The position numbers and the translations under genes are program-made. Positions 9,894-19,206 of a stretch of DNA of 64,000 nucleotides are shown in pieces. The stretch is from contig CM062296.1 in assembly GCA_031216915.1 (NCBI GenBank), positions 798,269,022-798,333,021 of the forward strand. The letters are read 5' to 3'. Every line of letters begins with the position of its first letter. Position 1 is the first letter of the stretch. Under the pieces are notes generated by a model. It was not told where the DNA came from. It was given only the letters and a program-made list of their open reading frames with translations, and searched no databases. Origin of the DNA: Pictodentalium vernedei. Its lineage: Eukaryota; Mollusca; Scaphopoda; Dentaliida; Dentaliidae.

Positions 9894-11338
9894 GAGAATA
9901 ACACAATTAGCTTCAATAGAAAGAATCAGCATAGACATAGAGACCCAAGAAATGTACGAGAAGTCACACAAGAGGCTTATAAACATTGGGATGACGAGTC
10001 TAAAAATTTGGATTTTCTTTTGGGTGAAATTACAAAAGACAGGTTTGGTAAGGGCTGGACAGCTGATGTGCAGATAAATACCAAAACTGTTACGTTCAAG
10101 TTGGATACTGGAGCAGATGTCACCTGTATTCCCAAGAGTGTTGCAGATAAATGTAACATTGCAATTAGTAACTGTGGGCACAATTTGTTTGGTCCGTGTA
10201 AAAGCAGTTTAATTGTTTTGGGTAAATACACTGGGAAAATAAGAGTTAACAATGCTGAAATTGTAGACGATATGTATGTTATTGAAGGTTTACATACACC
10301 ACTTTTAGGTAGACCGGCTATTGAAAAATCTAAAATACTTGGTTGTAGTTTCATTGATACAGCGAATGCAGTAAACAATGGAGATAGTCTGATACCTTCA
10401 GAGGATTATCCCCATTTGTTTGAAGGTTTGGGGTTAATGAAAATTCAACCATATTGTGTAACTTTGAAGCAAAATGCACAACTTTTTTCTGTAAGTTCTC
10501 CAAGAAGAATTCCACTACCACTAATGAATACTGTGAAAGAGGAACTCGAGAGAATGGAAAAGTTTGGCGTGATATCAAAAGTTGATAGCCCAACAGAGGG
10601 GTGTTCACCAATTGTTGTGGTACCAAAAGGTACCGACAGCAGTGGCAAAACTAACAAAGTGCGCATTTGATTAGATTATACCAAACTGAATGAAAATATT
10701 TGTAGAGAAAGGTTTGTTTACCGTCAGTAGACGAAACCCTGGGTAAGCTATCAGAAGCCAAATATTTTACGAAATTAGATGCAAATTCTGGTTTTTATCA
10801 AATGCCACTTGCTGAGCAATCTAAGTATTTGACAACATTTATAACACCGTTTGGGCGATGGTGTTTTAACAGAGTCCCATTTGGAATTTCATCTGGTCTG
10901 GAATTGTTTCAGAAGCATATTCCTGATATTCTAAAAGGTGAAAAGGGTGTCGTAGCCCATATGGATGATATTTTGGTATTTGGATCTACAATTGAGCAAC
11001 ACAATAATCATTTAAAGGCTGTGCTATCAAAATTGTGTGGAAAAAGCATTACGCTTAATAAAGGGAAATGTGAATTTCTGCAGAGAAAAATCAAATTTTT
11101 GGGACACATCCTGGACCAAGATGGTATACACCCTGATCCAGAACGTGTTTAAGCTATTCGACAATTTCAAACTCCCAAGTCTATCAAAGATATTAGATCT
11201 TTTCTTGGAATGGTTAATCGAGTTGGGAAGTTTATTCCAAGTCTGTCTGAAAAATCAAAACCATTAAGGGACTTATTAAGTCATAAAAATGAATGGTTGT
11301 GGTCGTGTTCTCAAATTGAAGCATTTGAACACTGTCCG
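9894..11338 (+). pseudogene. pol: protease and reverse transcriptase (partial pol) of a Ty3/gypsy element
   Basis: An aspartic-protease motif, LDTGADVT, lies near 10099. The RT begins with a VVVPKG-like stretch near 10610. It is interrupted by TGA at 10668, a one-base loss near 10712 and TAA at 11150. The RT core is otherwise readable: F-x-KLDANSGFYQ, FGISSG, and the catalytic box as HMDD (normally YxDD) near 10960. The connection region reaches W-x-C-x-x-x-x-AFEHC and then stops abruptly near 11338. RNase H, integrase and the 3' LTR are missing. An opposite-strand non-LTR fragment follows directly. Confidence 0.85.
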
Positions 11339-11339
11339 A

Positions 11340-12216
11340 TGTGATGATTAGGTACACAATAGTGTCATCGGCAAAGAGTCTGACCCTGGAGCGAATCCCT
11401 TCTGGCATGTCGTTTATATAGAAGAGGAATAGACTGGGTCCTAGTACGGAGCCTTGTGGGACGCCCGAGTCTACGTCAATTGTGTCTGATTTTTCCTTTT
11501 CTACAACTACCACTTGTTTCCTGTCAGATAGGAAGTTTTGGATCCACTTTGGATTTGTCTTGCCTCCAGTGCCATTGTAATTTAGTTTGTGCATTAGCAA
11601 ACTGTGGCTGACTTTGTCGAATGCTTTCGAGAAGTCCATGATTAGGCAATTGGTTTGTTTTCCTGCGTCCATATTACCGGTGATATCGTTCATAAATTCT
11701 ATTAGTTGGGTTTCACAGGAGAGGCCTTTCCTGAAGCCATGTTGTAGTGGGTAGAGTATATTGTGTGTGTCTGCATAGTTCATGATGTGGCTCGTTACTA
11801 TATGTTCCATGATTTTACAGCATATACATGTTAGCGAGACTGGGCGGTAGTTTACTGCCTCAAACCGTTTGCCCTTTTTAAATATTGGGCTTATGTTTGC
11901 CTGTTTCCATACATTGGGTAATTCTCCTGTTTCGTAGGACTGCCTAAAGATCATAGTTAGGATTGGTGCGATGTCTGTTGATAGTTCTTTTAGCACTCTT
12001 AAAGTTATTTTGTCTGGACCAGCCGCCTTGTGTGGATTTAGGTTGGATAATAATTTAGCTATAACATTCTCAGTAATGTTTAGATCTTGTATTACCGGAA
12101 AATGAGATTTAGTCATCTTGCATCGGGTTCGAAATTCCTCTCTCAAGAAAATTTCATTAGATCCACATGGATCTGAGCGTGATCGATTGATCATATGTAT
12201 TCGTAGCCAAGACTAG
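11340..12216 (-). pseudogene. non-LTR retrotransposon reverse transcriptase fragment (jockey/CR1/L2-like)
   Basis: One uninterrupted minus-strand frame carries successive RT blocks: NPHKAAGPDKI, ISPIFKKG...NYRPVSL, HGFRKGLSCETQL, DFSKAFDKVSH (catalytic Asp), SGVPQGSVLGPSLFLFYIND and RLFADDT (catalytic Asp pair). The endonuclease expected upstream is missing; the frame runs into a MITE at 12220. The 3' part after FADD is also missing, cut at the junction with the gypsy fragment. Loss of the 3' end is unusual, because target-primed reverse transcription normally truncates the 5' end, so a later rearrangement is likely. With no stops over about 280 codons it is younger than the gypsy copy beside it. 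Confidence 0.85.
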
Positions 12217-12219
12217 TTT

Positions 12220-12484
12220 TGAGTAATATAATTAAAGAGTTTTCGACCTTGCGACGTGAAACGACAATAATTATAATGCAAGATGCCGTGACTCTTTTGG
12301 ACTCATTGTTCTAGGACGTTTGTTCTGATCAAGTCCAAAATTGGTTACAGATATGGAACCAATTTTTGATTTGAGCAGAATCAAAGCCAAAAAAACGAGT
12401 CCGAAAGTGTATTTAATGGCGCCCGCCATTATAATTATTGTCGTTTGACGTCGCAAAGTCGAAAAGTCTTAATTATATTACTCA
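12220..12484. mobile_element. 265-bp MITE with ~58-bp TIRs
   Basis: The arms 12220-12278 (TGAGTAATATAATTAA...CAATAATTATAATG) and 12427-12484 (CATTATAATTATTG...TTAATTATATTACTCA) are inverted copies with few mismatches. The short interior has no gene. No clear TSD. It borders the 5' side of the RT fragment. Confidence 0.8.
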
Positions 12485-12700
12485 TGAAATCATTCTTGTG
12501 ACCAGTTGACAAAAAATTCACGCAATTGTATTTATATTTATGGGAATTAATCATTTGGAATTTCGTGGAATGAACACGTAAGTACATTTGTTTTTTATCC
12601 AGAATTTATTAAGGATTATGAAATAATTAAGGAAAAATAAAAGAAACATTTCAAAATTTTAATTTTAAATATAATTTATAAAAAAAAAATAAAATAAAAA

Positions 12701-12855
12701 CAGGGCGACCTGTCACAATCAACATAAAAAAGTTGGGGCGACTTGTCGCAGCCAGCTTAAAAAGTTGGGGCGACTTGTCTCGGCAAAAGTTGGGGCGACT
12801 TGTCACACGTGGGGCGACTTGTCCCAGGGCGAGTTGTCTCTGGGGCGACTTGTCT
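12701..12855 (-). repeat. right terminal word array of the 8.4-12.9 kb element
   Basis: Copies of GTTGGGGCGACTTGTC, inverted relative to the left end. The outermost 75 bases pair with 8445-8520. Just inside is A/T-rich spacer (12485-12700) with nothing recognisable. Confidence 0.8.
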
Positions 12856-13206
12856 ATAGTCCATAGAAAATGCGGTTATACTAAATACCGATGTATACCG
12901 AGGGATGCCGAGGTGAAGGAAAATAGGGGTGGGAATAGGGGTTAAAAACCCTGAAAAGGGTATGGGGTTGTGTATTATGAGTATATAAAAAAATAAGAAG
13001 CAGTATGTGCATGGTTTTAATGTAATGGATTTTGGGTTTCAGCGTTTGCAGTTTTCCAGATTGTCTTGTATCCATCCCAGATGGGTTTTGGAGATATTGG
13101 ATAGTTCATTGAAACTCGCAGGAAAATTCCAGGGGCGGACTGAGCCAAGAAAAGTTACCAGGGAATGCACTAAAGAGGCCCCAGGCCCGGAGAAGATTTT
13201 GATTTT

Positions 13207-13428
13207 GCGAACTTCAAGAACGTGGGTTCCTTGCTTCTGAGCGCTCAATGGCAGTCCACATTGAGGACATCTCGGTGTTATTTTTGCAGAAAATTTCGGT
13301 TTTTGAAATTGAAGGAATGCTATTTCCTTTCTTCTGAGCGATCAATGGCTAACTTGACTGCTGGTGTATCGAAATGCCCTCTATGTGGACTCCACGTAGA
13401 GAACATTTCGATATTCCGACAGTCTAAG
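13207..13428 (+). repeat. diverged duplication of a coding-like segment
   Basis: Two copies of a block carrying TTCTGAGCGNTCAATGGC and then a TCCAC..(T/A)GAG.ACAT(C/T)TCG stretch. In translation both give SERSMA followed by VHIEDISV or LHVENISI. The second copy adds a CPLC motif, suggesting half of a zinc-binding site. No known gene recognised. Confidence 0.45.
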
Positions 13429-13451
13429 CAATCAGATCCATTCGCGCCGTT

Positions 13452-13580
13452 TGGTCATTTTCACGTCCCAATGGTATCCAGTCACATCGGCCCCATGTCA
13501 TTTCGGCCTGTGGTCACTTCGGTCTCAAAGTCATTCGGCCCAGTCACTTCGGTCCCTTGGTCATTTCGGTCTCATTTCGA
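13452..13580 (+). repeat. solo terminal word array (GGTCATTTCGGTC words)
   Basis: About seven words of the form GGTCAC/TTTCGGCC or -GGTC in a row. The same design as the paired arrays at 14.6 and 16.0 kb, but no inverted partner was found, so it is probably one end of a truncated element. Confidence 0.6.
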
Positions 13581-14210
13581 AAGTAGAGATCTATAAACAA
13601 CACGCATAGTTTATGTTCAGAAATAATGGGTAAAATTTTACCTTTATTAATTAATGTTCAGTCATTTATATTAAAATAGTGTACAGAAAAGTTTTTTTCT
13701 GCACCAATTTTGGGGGCCCCAGATGGAACCATATAGGGCCGAGGCCAATCGGGAATCTTTCCGATGGACCAGACGGCCAGTCCGCCTCTGGTAAATTCCC
13801 ATTGCATGAATAAAAGGACATGGAGTTCATAATGGTCATCACGCTTGGGGATGCGAATTTTATTTAATGCGTTATTATGTATGTGCATCATATTTTTTAT
13901 TAGCTCTAATTCGAATAGCCTTTTTGTAGGTTAAATTTAAGAGTATAGTTTTACATTCTCAATGGTCCTACACGCTTAATAGTTTTCAGAGGAAAATTCC
14001 ACACAAAAGTAATTTATATCACTGTGTTTCCATTCGAGTGTCCTTTGTACTATCTTGTGTACCACTCTATTCTAAAGTCCGTTTGGTTGAGTTAGAAATC
14101 TAATGATAAATTGAGACTCGGCTGGTTGTGAATGGGAACCGAAATAGCGCCCAAGTTATTTTTTTCGATACATCCTCACGACTTTCCCTATTTACTTTTG
14201 AACAGTTTCT

Positions 14211-14452
14211 AGATTCTTCTTATGATTAAAACACAACCCCAAATGTTCTGATACAAAGAGGCTACACGATACATTATACACAAAATAACAGCTTTTCATA
14301 GCTCTTGTCTCGCGCGCTTGAGCTTGCGCACTTCCTCTTATGATTAAAACACGACCCCAAATGTTCTGATACAAAGAGTCTGTATGATACATTATGCGCA
14401 AAATAACAGTTTTTCATAGCCTTTGTCTCGTGCGCTTGAGCTTGCGCACGCA
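14211..14452. repeat. tandem duplication, 2 x ~121 bp
   Basis: Copies begin TTCTTCTTATGATTAAAACAC and CTTCCTCTTATGATTAAAACAC and end at CGCGCTTGAGCTTGCGCAC. About 90% identical; the GCGC...GCGC ends are weakly palindromic. Confidence 0.75.
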
Positions 14453-14605
14453 ATTGTCTGGTTATTGCGGGTTGCAAGTCATTACAGTTCGACTAAGTTT
14501 TACTTAATGGATAGGTTACAGCGTGCACTCGATATCATTTAGTATTTTTTCAATAAATACTGTCTATAAAACAAATTCCACTGTCAGGTGGATTTTGCGG
14601 GAGCG

Positions 14606-15728
14606 GGTCTTTTCGGCCTCGGGAACATTCGGCCTCGGGAACATTCAGCCCTGGGAACATTCGGTCGGGGAACATTCGGTCTGGGAACATTCGGCCCTGG
14701 GAACATTCGGCCTCTCGAACATTCGGCCTCCGTTTTAAACTAGAGAGACTAAGAGTGACTCGGGTTAAGATGAGTTTAAATACCTTTATTACAACCAAAA
14801 ACAAAAAATAAGTACAGCTTTATATACAATATATACAATATAAAATACATTGACAGATATATTTACAATTACAAAATACAATTACACTTTATATATACTG
14901 GCACACAACCTCAGAAATCTAGATATAGTTATATCATTCTCGTTATATTTCTCCCATGTTTCCTCTAACTTCTTGGATACCTTTGTTGTTACAGTTCTAA
15001 CTCGGGTTTTAAAATCGCCGCCAACCACATTCATCCTCGCAATCTCGGCCTCGGTTAATGTGCTAATCGGAGAGATTGGGAAAAATGGGGCAAAGGAAGT
15101 TATCAAGCAATTCGTCTCCGAGTGTTGGGAGGAGAGAAGAAGCGTGGGAATAGGGAGACAGTTGTAAGCACTGGAGTAACCAATGCCTTCTCACCCGAGA
15201 ACCGCGACAAATCAGCGGCCGGCCAAAGTGTTATTATTATCAGAGGCCAGAACTTTGATCACTACTTCAGAGGAGCTTCTGAAAACAAAATTTTTAAGTT
15301 GAGTTGTGTCAAACAACATCCAAGAAGAAGTATATCTTTTTCGGGTTTGCATATCGGCATTGTTACATCCAGCACATATATTGTCATTCTGTTATTCAGT
15401 ACAGTGAATTTATACAATGGATTTTATATTTCATTATAATTCATTACTTATTAAGGATTGGTCTTGTGCTTAATATATTTCGACTTTAGGAATAAAGGTA
15501 GGTACGCCGCATATATTATTCTTTAAAAAATACTCTAGAAAACCTCCTAATATATGACAAAAAAATAACAAAATGAACTAAAAAGTTATTTTTCAACTCC
15601 CAAACTCCAAATTTTTTTACCAAAAGTGGAAACATTCGGCCTCAAAAGTGAGAACATTCGGCCTCGGCTCAGGCCGAATGTTCCCGGAAAAATACCTGGG
15701 GCGAATGTTCTCGAGGCCGAAAAGAACC
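14606..15728. mobile_element. element bounded by GGAACATTCGGCC word arrays
   Basis: Left end GGTCTTTTCGGCCTCGGGAAC and right end (inverted) GGTTCTTTTCGGCCTCGAGAAC form TIRs. Inwards lie six or seven copies of GGGAACATTCGGCC at the left and four at the right. The interior holds a minus-strand coding-like exon with a poly-A signal. No transposase and no TSD were recognised. Confidence 0.65.
14882..15278 (-). pseudogene. unrecognised terminal-exon-like segment inside the 14.6-kb element
   Basis: On the minus strand an acceptor-like TTTTGTTTTCAG (ending 15279) leads into frames that look coding but are broken by stops near 15215 and 15197. A clean frame follows, ending ...KVSKKLEETWEKYNENDI...ASIYKV with its stop at 14882. 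An AATAAA signal lies about 95 bases further on (near 14788). The residues form a charged amphipathic helix; no family is recognised. It may be a captured gene end or the remains of the element's own gene. Confidence 0.35.
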
Positions 15729-15776
15729 GGACCCGATTTGACCTTCCCTAACCTGGATACTCCAGGTGGTAGCAGA

Positions 15777-15813
15777 CATAGAAATCGGATATATTTTACA
15801 TCCGATTTCTATG
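15777..15813. mobile_element. 37-bp perfect hairpin flanked by 8-bp direct repeats
   Basis: CATAGAAATCGGAT and ATCCGATTTCTATG pair around a 9-base loop. The hairpin is flanked on both sides by GTAGCAGA (15769-15776 and 15814-15821), as expected for an insertion with an 8-bp TSD. It is far shorter than normal MITEs. Confidence 0.6.
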
Positions 15814-16731
15814 GTAGCAGAGAAGGTCTCCAAGCCTAACAGTGTTTTTCGTACTTCCTTTGCCAGTTCTGTCTGAATCAGTTTTAAGATGGTCTCACCT
15901 CTTGAGTCCAAGTGCGAGAAAAGCTGGGTTGAACACGTATTGGCTTATTTTTGTTTATACTAGAGACAACGGAGACGTTCTGTGGGGATCCGGGACGTTT
16001 CGTCCCAAAACCAGTTCGTCCTGGGACGATTCGTCCTAAATACATTATCGAATCGGGACGATTCGTCCCGAAAAGTAATTTGGTGATATAAATGATAACA
16101 CACGTATGATTATTTTAAATAACAGGCATTTAGTACGAATACATAAATTAATATTTAGGCGTGACTGTGTCTTGCAATATTTCTATTTGATTGGCCCAGC
16201 TAATAAGGTTATCCTGCACAAGCGAACTTGGTGGTTAATTAACTCTGCTCCTTTCTTGAGAAATAGTAGAAGCACTTAAAAAGACAGTCCATGTCCATGT
16301 AATCGATTGTTGATTCGCCGATGCAATGAATGAATGAATGAATGAAAAATAATTAACTGCAACAAATGATTGAATTAATGTTTTTTCACCTACAACATTC
16401 GACCTACTTTTGAACATGTCACCTCATTAATTTTTCATGAATATAATTATGGTTACATGATAATTACAAGATGCACAATACTTCGATACTGGTTTCAGTC
16501 GTCTGAAACTTGCCGCATGGTTTCCCGTTATCCCTATGTCAAGAAATTAATATTGCTAGACAAACATAATAATAATAGATAACATACTCAATGATGTCAA
16601 AGGGAAGACTGCTCGGTGGTGGCATTTGAATACAAGTGATGAAATGGTGCTCCATATGTTGGTGGGGTAAAAAGGGCAGAGCGTCCCTATACTCTGAAAT
16701 TACATTTCATTCACACTTCTGACATCAGAGC

Positions 16732-17549
16732 GTGAACAACTTGACTATGGAAATACCAGCCAGATTGCAAAAAGCCATATCAGCTCTGGGCGTCTCTTGC
16801 CCCATCTCCTGGACTATCCAGGAAACGGGCAAGAACGTCCATCTGATTTTGGACTTCACCATTGAAGAGAAAAATACACCACCCTCCTCGAGGAGAGGTA
16901 GTACCTTTTGTGAGAGGAACCCCTCTCACTCTGGTCCTCACCTGAGGGGGTCTGGACTCTGGAGGTAGCCCTGAAAAGGAAAATGAAGAGAGATCAAAGA
17001 AGAACAGGAAAAAGACCCATCAACCAACGTAGGGACGCCCGACGCTTGGAGGCTTTCCTGGAAAAGAAGAAGGGGAGGAGTGAGGTGATGGAGGTTCCGG
17101 AGGCAGCCGCCAGTTCCCCTCCCAGTCCCACAGATGCACCCAACCAACTACCGGCACCCCAGCCGACTCAGTTGGATGTGGAATGCCCTGTGGAGATTGA
17201 GGAGGAACTGGAAGTTTCTTTTTCACCACCTCCCGCCCCTCACTCCCCTCTTCCTTCGCTTCCGGACAGCCCGGGCAAGGGAGACTCTTCCAACCAACCA
17301 ACACTGGCCGCACTGATAACAGAAGCAAGGGAACTGAGGGCGCAGTGTAATCAGCTCCAAGCAAAATGCATAGATGGTGACAAGCGCTCGGATGAAATCT
17401 CCAGAATGGCTAAAGAACTCATTAACAAAAGAAACCAGCAAGATCCGACAAACTCATCTCCACCACAACGACAACAAGATTCTACAAACTCATCTCCATC
17501 ACAACCACCTCCAAAGAAGAAGTCCCGCAAAAAACATAGAAGAGGATAA
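16732..17549 (+). pseudogene. retrotransposon ORF1-like (or transposon cargo) protein, frameshifted
   Basis: The first part (16732-16968) reads ...SCPISWTIQETGKNVHLILDF..., and the second (16983-17549) reads MKRDQRRTGKRPINQRRDARRLEAFLEKKK, then Pro/Ser-rich acidic sequence, a Leu/Gln-rich helix and a basic KKKSRKKHRRG tail. In the second frame, coding sense extends upstream of 16983, so a frameshift around 16900 splits one ORF. Short proteins with this W-x-I then KRDxxRLxxFLEKK layout are, as I recall, widespread in repeat-rich marine invertebrate genomes. The shared hairpin downstream suggests ORF1 of the lineage whose ORF2 starts with the PHD finger at 1.5 kb. Confidence 0.45.
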
Positions 17550-17641
17550 GCTGCTTCCTTCTACATTCCTCCTTTGCCACGCCCAGACAATCAAAATCAT
17601 CTACAGTCACTAAGGGTCGAAAGGGGCTTGTTCCCCAAATC

Positions 17642-17670
17642 GTCCCTGCGCGCCTTCGGCGCGCAAAACC
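17642..17670 (+). other. GC-rich hairpin shared with 1551-1580
   Basis: CTGCGCGCCTTCGGCGCGC lies 92 bases after the ORF1-like stop. Flanks match the copy before the PHD ORF. It fits an intergenic spacer between ORF1 and ORF2. Confidence 0.65.
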
Positions 17671-17794
17671 ATTTGATTCGAATATACTCTGAAAAAAATT
17701 ATTGGGACGAATCGTCCCGGTTGAAAATTTGGGACGAAACGTTCCGAACGAATCGTCGCGGAATTAACTGGGGTTGAGACAACCGTCCCGTAAC

Positions 17795-17842
17795 CTTCTG
17801 TGTTGCCTCCCTTTTCAACTTCCTTTTTAATTTTTGTCCAAA
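17795..17842 (+). promoter_or_regulatory. RPS16: probable 5'TOP-type leader of RPS16
   Basis: The sequence before the ATG is rich in pyrimidine runs (CCTTCTG, GCCTCCCTTTTC, CTTCCTTTTT). Ribosomal-protein mRNAs of animals normally begin with C plus a pyrimidine tract (TOP) that links translation to TOR signalling. The transcription start cannot be placed exactly. The upstream transposon end at 17790 leaves almost no non-transposon promoter DNA. Confidence 0.5.
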
Positions 17843-17850
17843 ATGGAGAG
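17843..17850 (+). CDS. RPS16: ribosomal protein S16, coding exon 1 (8 nt)
   Basis: ATGGAGAG is followed by GTGCGTG, a usable splice donor. Joined in phase to 17968 it gives MERAPKGPIQ..., the right length for the variable S16 N-terminus. Ribosomal-protein genes often have very short first coding exons. The intron (17851-17967, 117 bp) ends in TCTTTTTATCTTTTCAG. An alternative first exon further upstream cannot be excluded, but this one fits phase and spacing. Confidence 0.65.
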
Positions 17851-17967
17851 GTGCGTGTTGAAATTCAGCTCAATTAACATCTCCTTATCCTCCCAATAAG
17901 CTTTCGAGTAGCATGTAAATTTTCATTTTCGTTATGATTGTTCTTTGCTTTCTTTTTATCTTTTCAG

Positions 17968-18013
17968 GGCACCGAAAGGACCAATACAAGCAGTTCAAGT
18001 GTACGGAAGAAAG
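17968..18013 (+). CDS. RPS16: ribosomal protein S16, exon 2
   Basis: Encodes APKGPIQAVQVYGRK, the conserved start of eukaryotic S16 (uS9 family, 40S subunit, near the decoding site). It is bounded by a TTTTCAG acceptor and a GTGAAC donor and ends on a codon boundary. No stops or frameshifts. Intron 2 (18014-33901, 15,888 bp) is mostly transposons and tandem arrays. Confidence 0.85.
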
Positions 18014-18210
18014 GTGAACCATCGCAAGAAGTTTTGTCCCTTGCCCGACATGGCGGCCTCCTCTCGAGAAAACGAAAGCACGTGCTTCTTCGAACCAATT
18101 TGTATGACGAAAGCCCTGCTCACCCCAATTGTATTTACAGTCTGATATGTCATAGCAGGGTAAAGGTGTAGAATAGGGGACTTTTCGTTTTTTTATTTAA
18201 ATAACGATTT

Positions 18211-18917
18211 GGTAAAGGTGTAGAATAGGGGACTTATCGTTGTTTTTTTTAAATAACTATTTTCTCGCTACTTTTTCTCTGTTTTCTTAAAGTAAACTAT
18301 ATTTTGAACAAAATGACACAAAATTGGGTACCTCTATCATGTTATAACATGTCAGAGAATAGATTTTAAATCCCGTTGAATTGCTTGTTTCTCAGTTGCC
18401 ATTTGTTTCAATCGCTGAAAATTTCGCAGCATCTGTTGTTTTCATTCGTTGTTACGAGTGACGTCACAGGGGAGAAATCATTCTATATGGTAGCAGGTGC
18501 GCTTCGCTTGTGTGCATTTTAGCAGGTGCGCTTCGCTTGTGTGCGTGTTCCTCGATTTAAGGTCAGTTCAGTTAGGACCAGGGTGAGCTAATCGGTAAGC
18601 TAACCCTGGCCCTTACTAGACTGACCCTAAAATTTGATCTAGAGTCAGTTTAGTGAGGGGGCAGGGTTTGTCAGCCGAGATTTCAATTACTAAACTCTCC
18701 CCCTGTGATAGCGATAATGGAATGGAGCGATTGCAGTGAGTTCGACGGCGCTGTGACAATAAAATCGTTAATATTTCTTTAAAAAAACGATAAAAGTATG
18801 TGATTTTGTGTCATTTTGTTCAAAATATAGTTTACTTTAAGAAAACAGAGAAAAAATAACGAAAAAGGCGTTATTTTTTTAAAAAAAACGAAAAGTCCCC
18901 TATTCTACACCTTTACC
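18211..18917. mobile_element. inner copy of the GGTAAAGGTG family, 707 bp
   Basis: Complete element with ~110-bp TIRs, flanked by AACGATTT on both sides (18203-18210 and 18918-18925). It inserted into the left TIR of the same-family outer copy. Similar in body to the outer copy, with scattered differences. Confidence 0.9.
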
Positions 18918-19206
18918 AACGATTTTCTCACTATTTTTTTCAGTTTTCTTAAAGTAAACTGTATTTTGAACAAAATGAAACAAAATTAGGTACCTCTATC
19001 ATGTTTTAACATGTAAGAGAATAAATTTTAAATCCCGTTGAATTGCCAGTTTCTCAATTACGATTTGTTTCACCCGCTGAAAATTTCACATCGTCTGTTG
19101 TTTTCATTCGTTGTTACGAGTGACGTCACAGGGGAGAAATCATTCTATATGATAGCAGGTGCGCTTTGCTTGTGTGCGTGTTAGCAGGTGCGCTTTGCTT
19201 GTGTGC

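Larger units (their letters stand above)
8445..12855. mobile_element. composite element bounded by GGGGCGACTTGTC word arrays
   Basis: The outer ~75 bases at the left (AGACAAGACGCCCCAGATAC...) and at the right (ending ...CTGGGGCGACTTGTCT) are inverted copies that align base for base with few mismatches, including an internal CACGTG. Further copies of the word follow inwards at each end. The 4.4-kb interior is a 141-bp MITE, a decayed Ty3/gypsy element, a non-LTR reverse transcriptase fragment on the minus strand and a 265-bp MITE. No transposase for the outer element is visible, so it is non-autonomous or gutted. No convincing TSD was found. Cargo capture or serial nested insertion would both explain the structure. 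Confidence 0.6.
13130..13790. mobile_element. non-autonomous hAT-type element, 661 bp
   Basis: Ends are CAGGGGCGGACTG at the left and the inverted CAGAGGCGGACTGGCC at the right. They are flanked by 8-bp near-identical duplications, GAAAATTC and GTAAATTC. An 8-bp TSD with CAG-starting TIRs is typical of hAT. The interior includes GGGGCCCC motifs, a duplicated coding-like block and a second kind of terminal word array (13452-13580). Confidence 0.75.
15991..17790. mobile_element. element bounded by GGGACGATTCGTCC word arrays, abutting RPS16
   Basis: The left end starts GGGACGTTTCGTCCC, then CCAGTT, then GGGACGATTCGTCC. The right end, inverted, reads GGGACGGTTGTCTC, CCAGTT, GCGACGATTCGTTC, so these are diverged TIRs with the same word order. 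The 1.8-kb interior carries a non-LTR-like ORF1 fragment and hairpin on the + strand. The right terminus stops a few bases before the pyrimidine-rich RPS16 leader. Confidence 0.65.

Noticed and set aside
14523-14804. ORFs with repeated GTFGL or RMFPD peptides
   Set aside because: Translation of the GGAACATTCGGCC word array on either strand, not genes.
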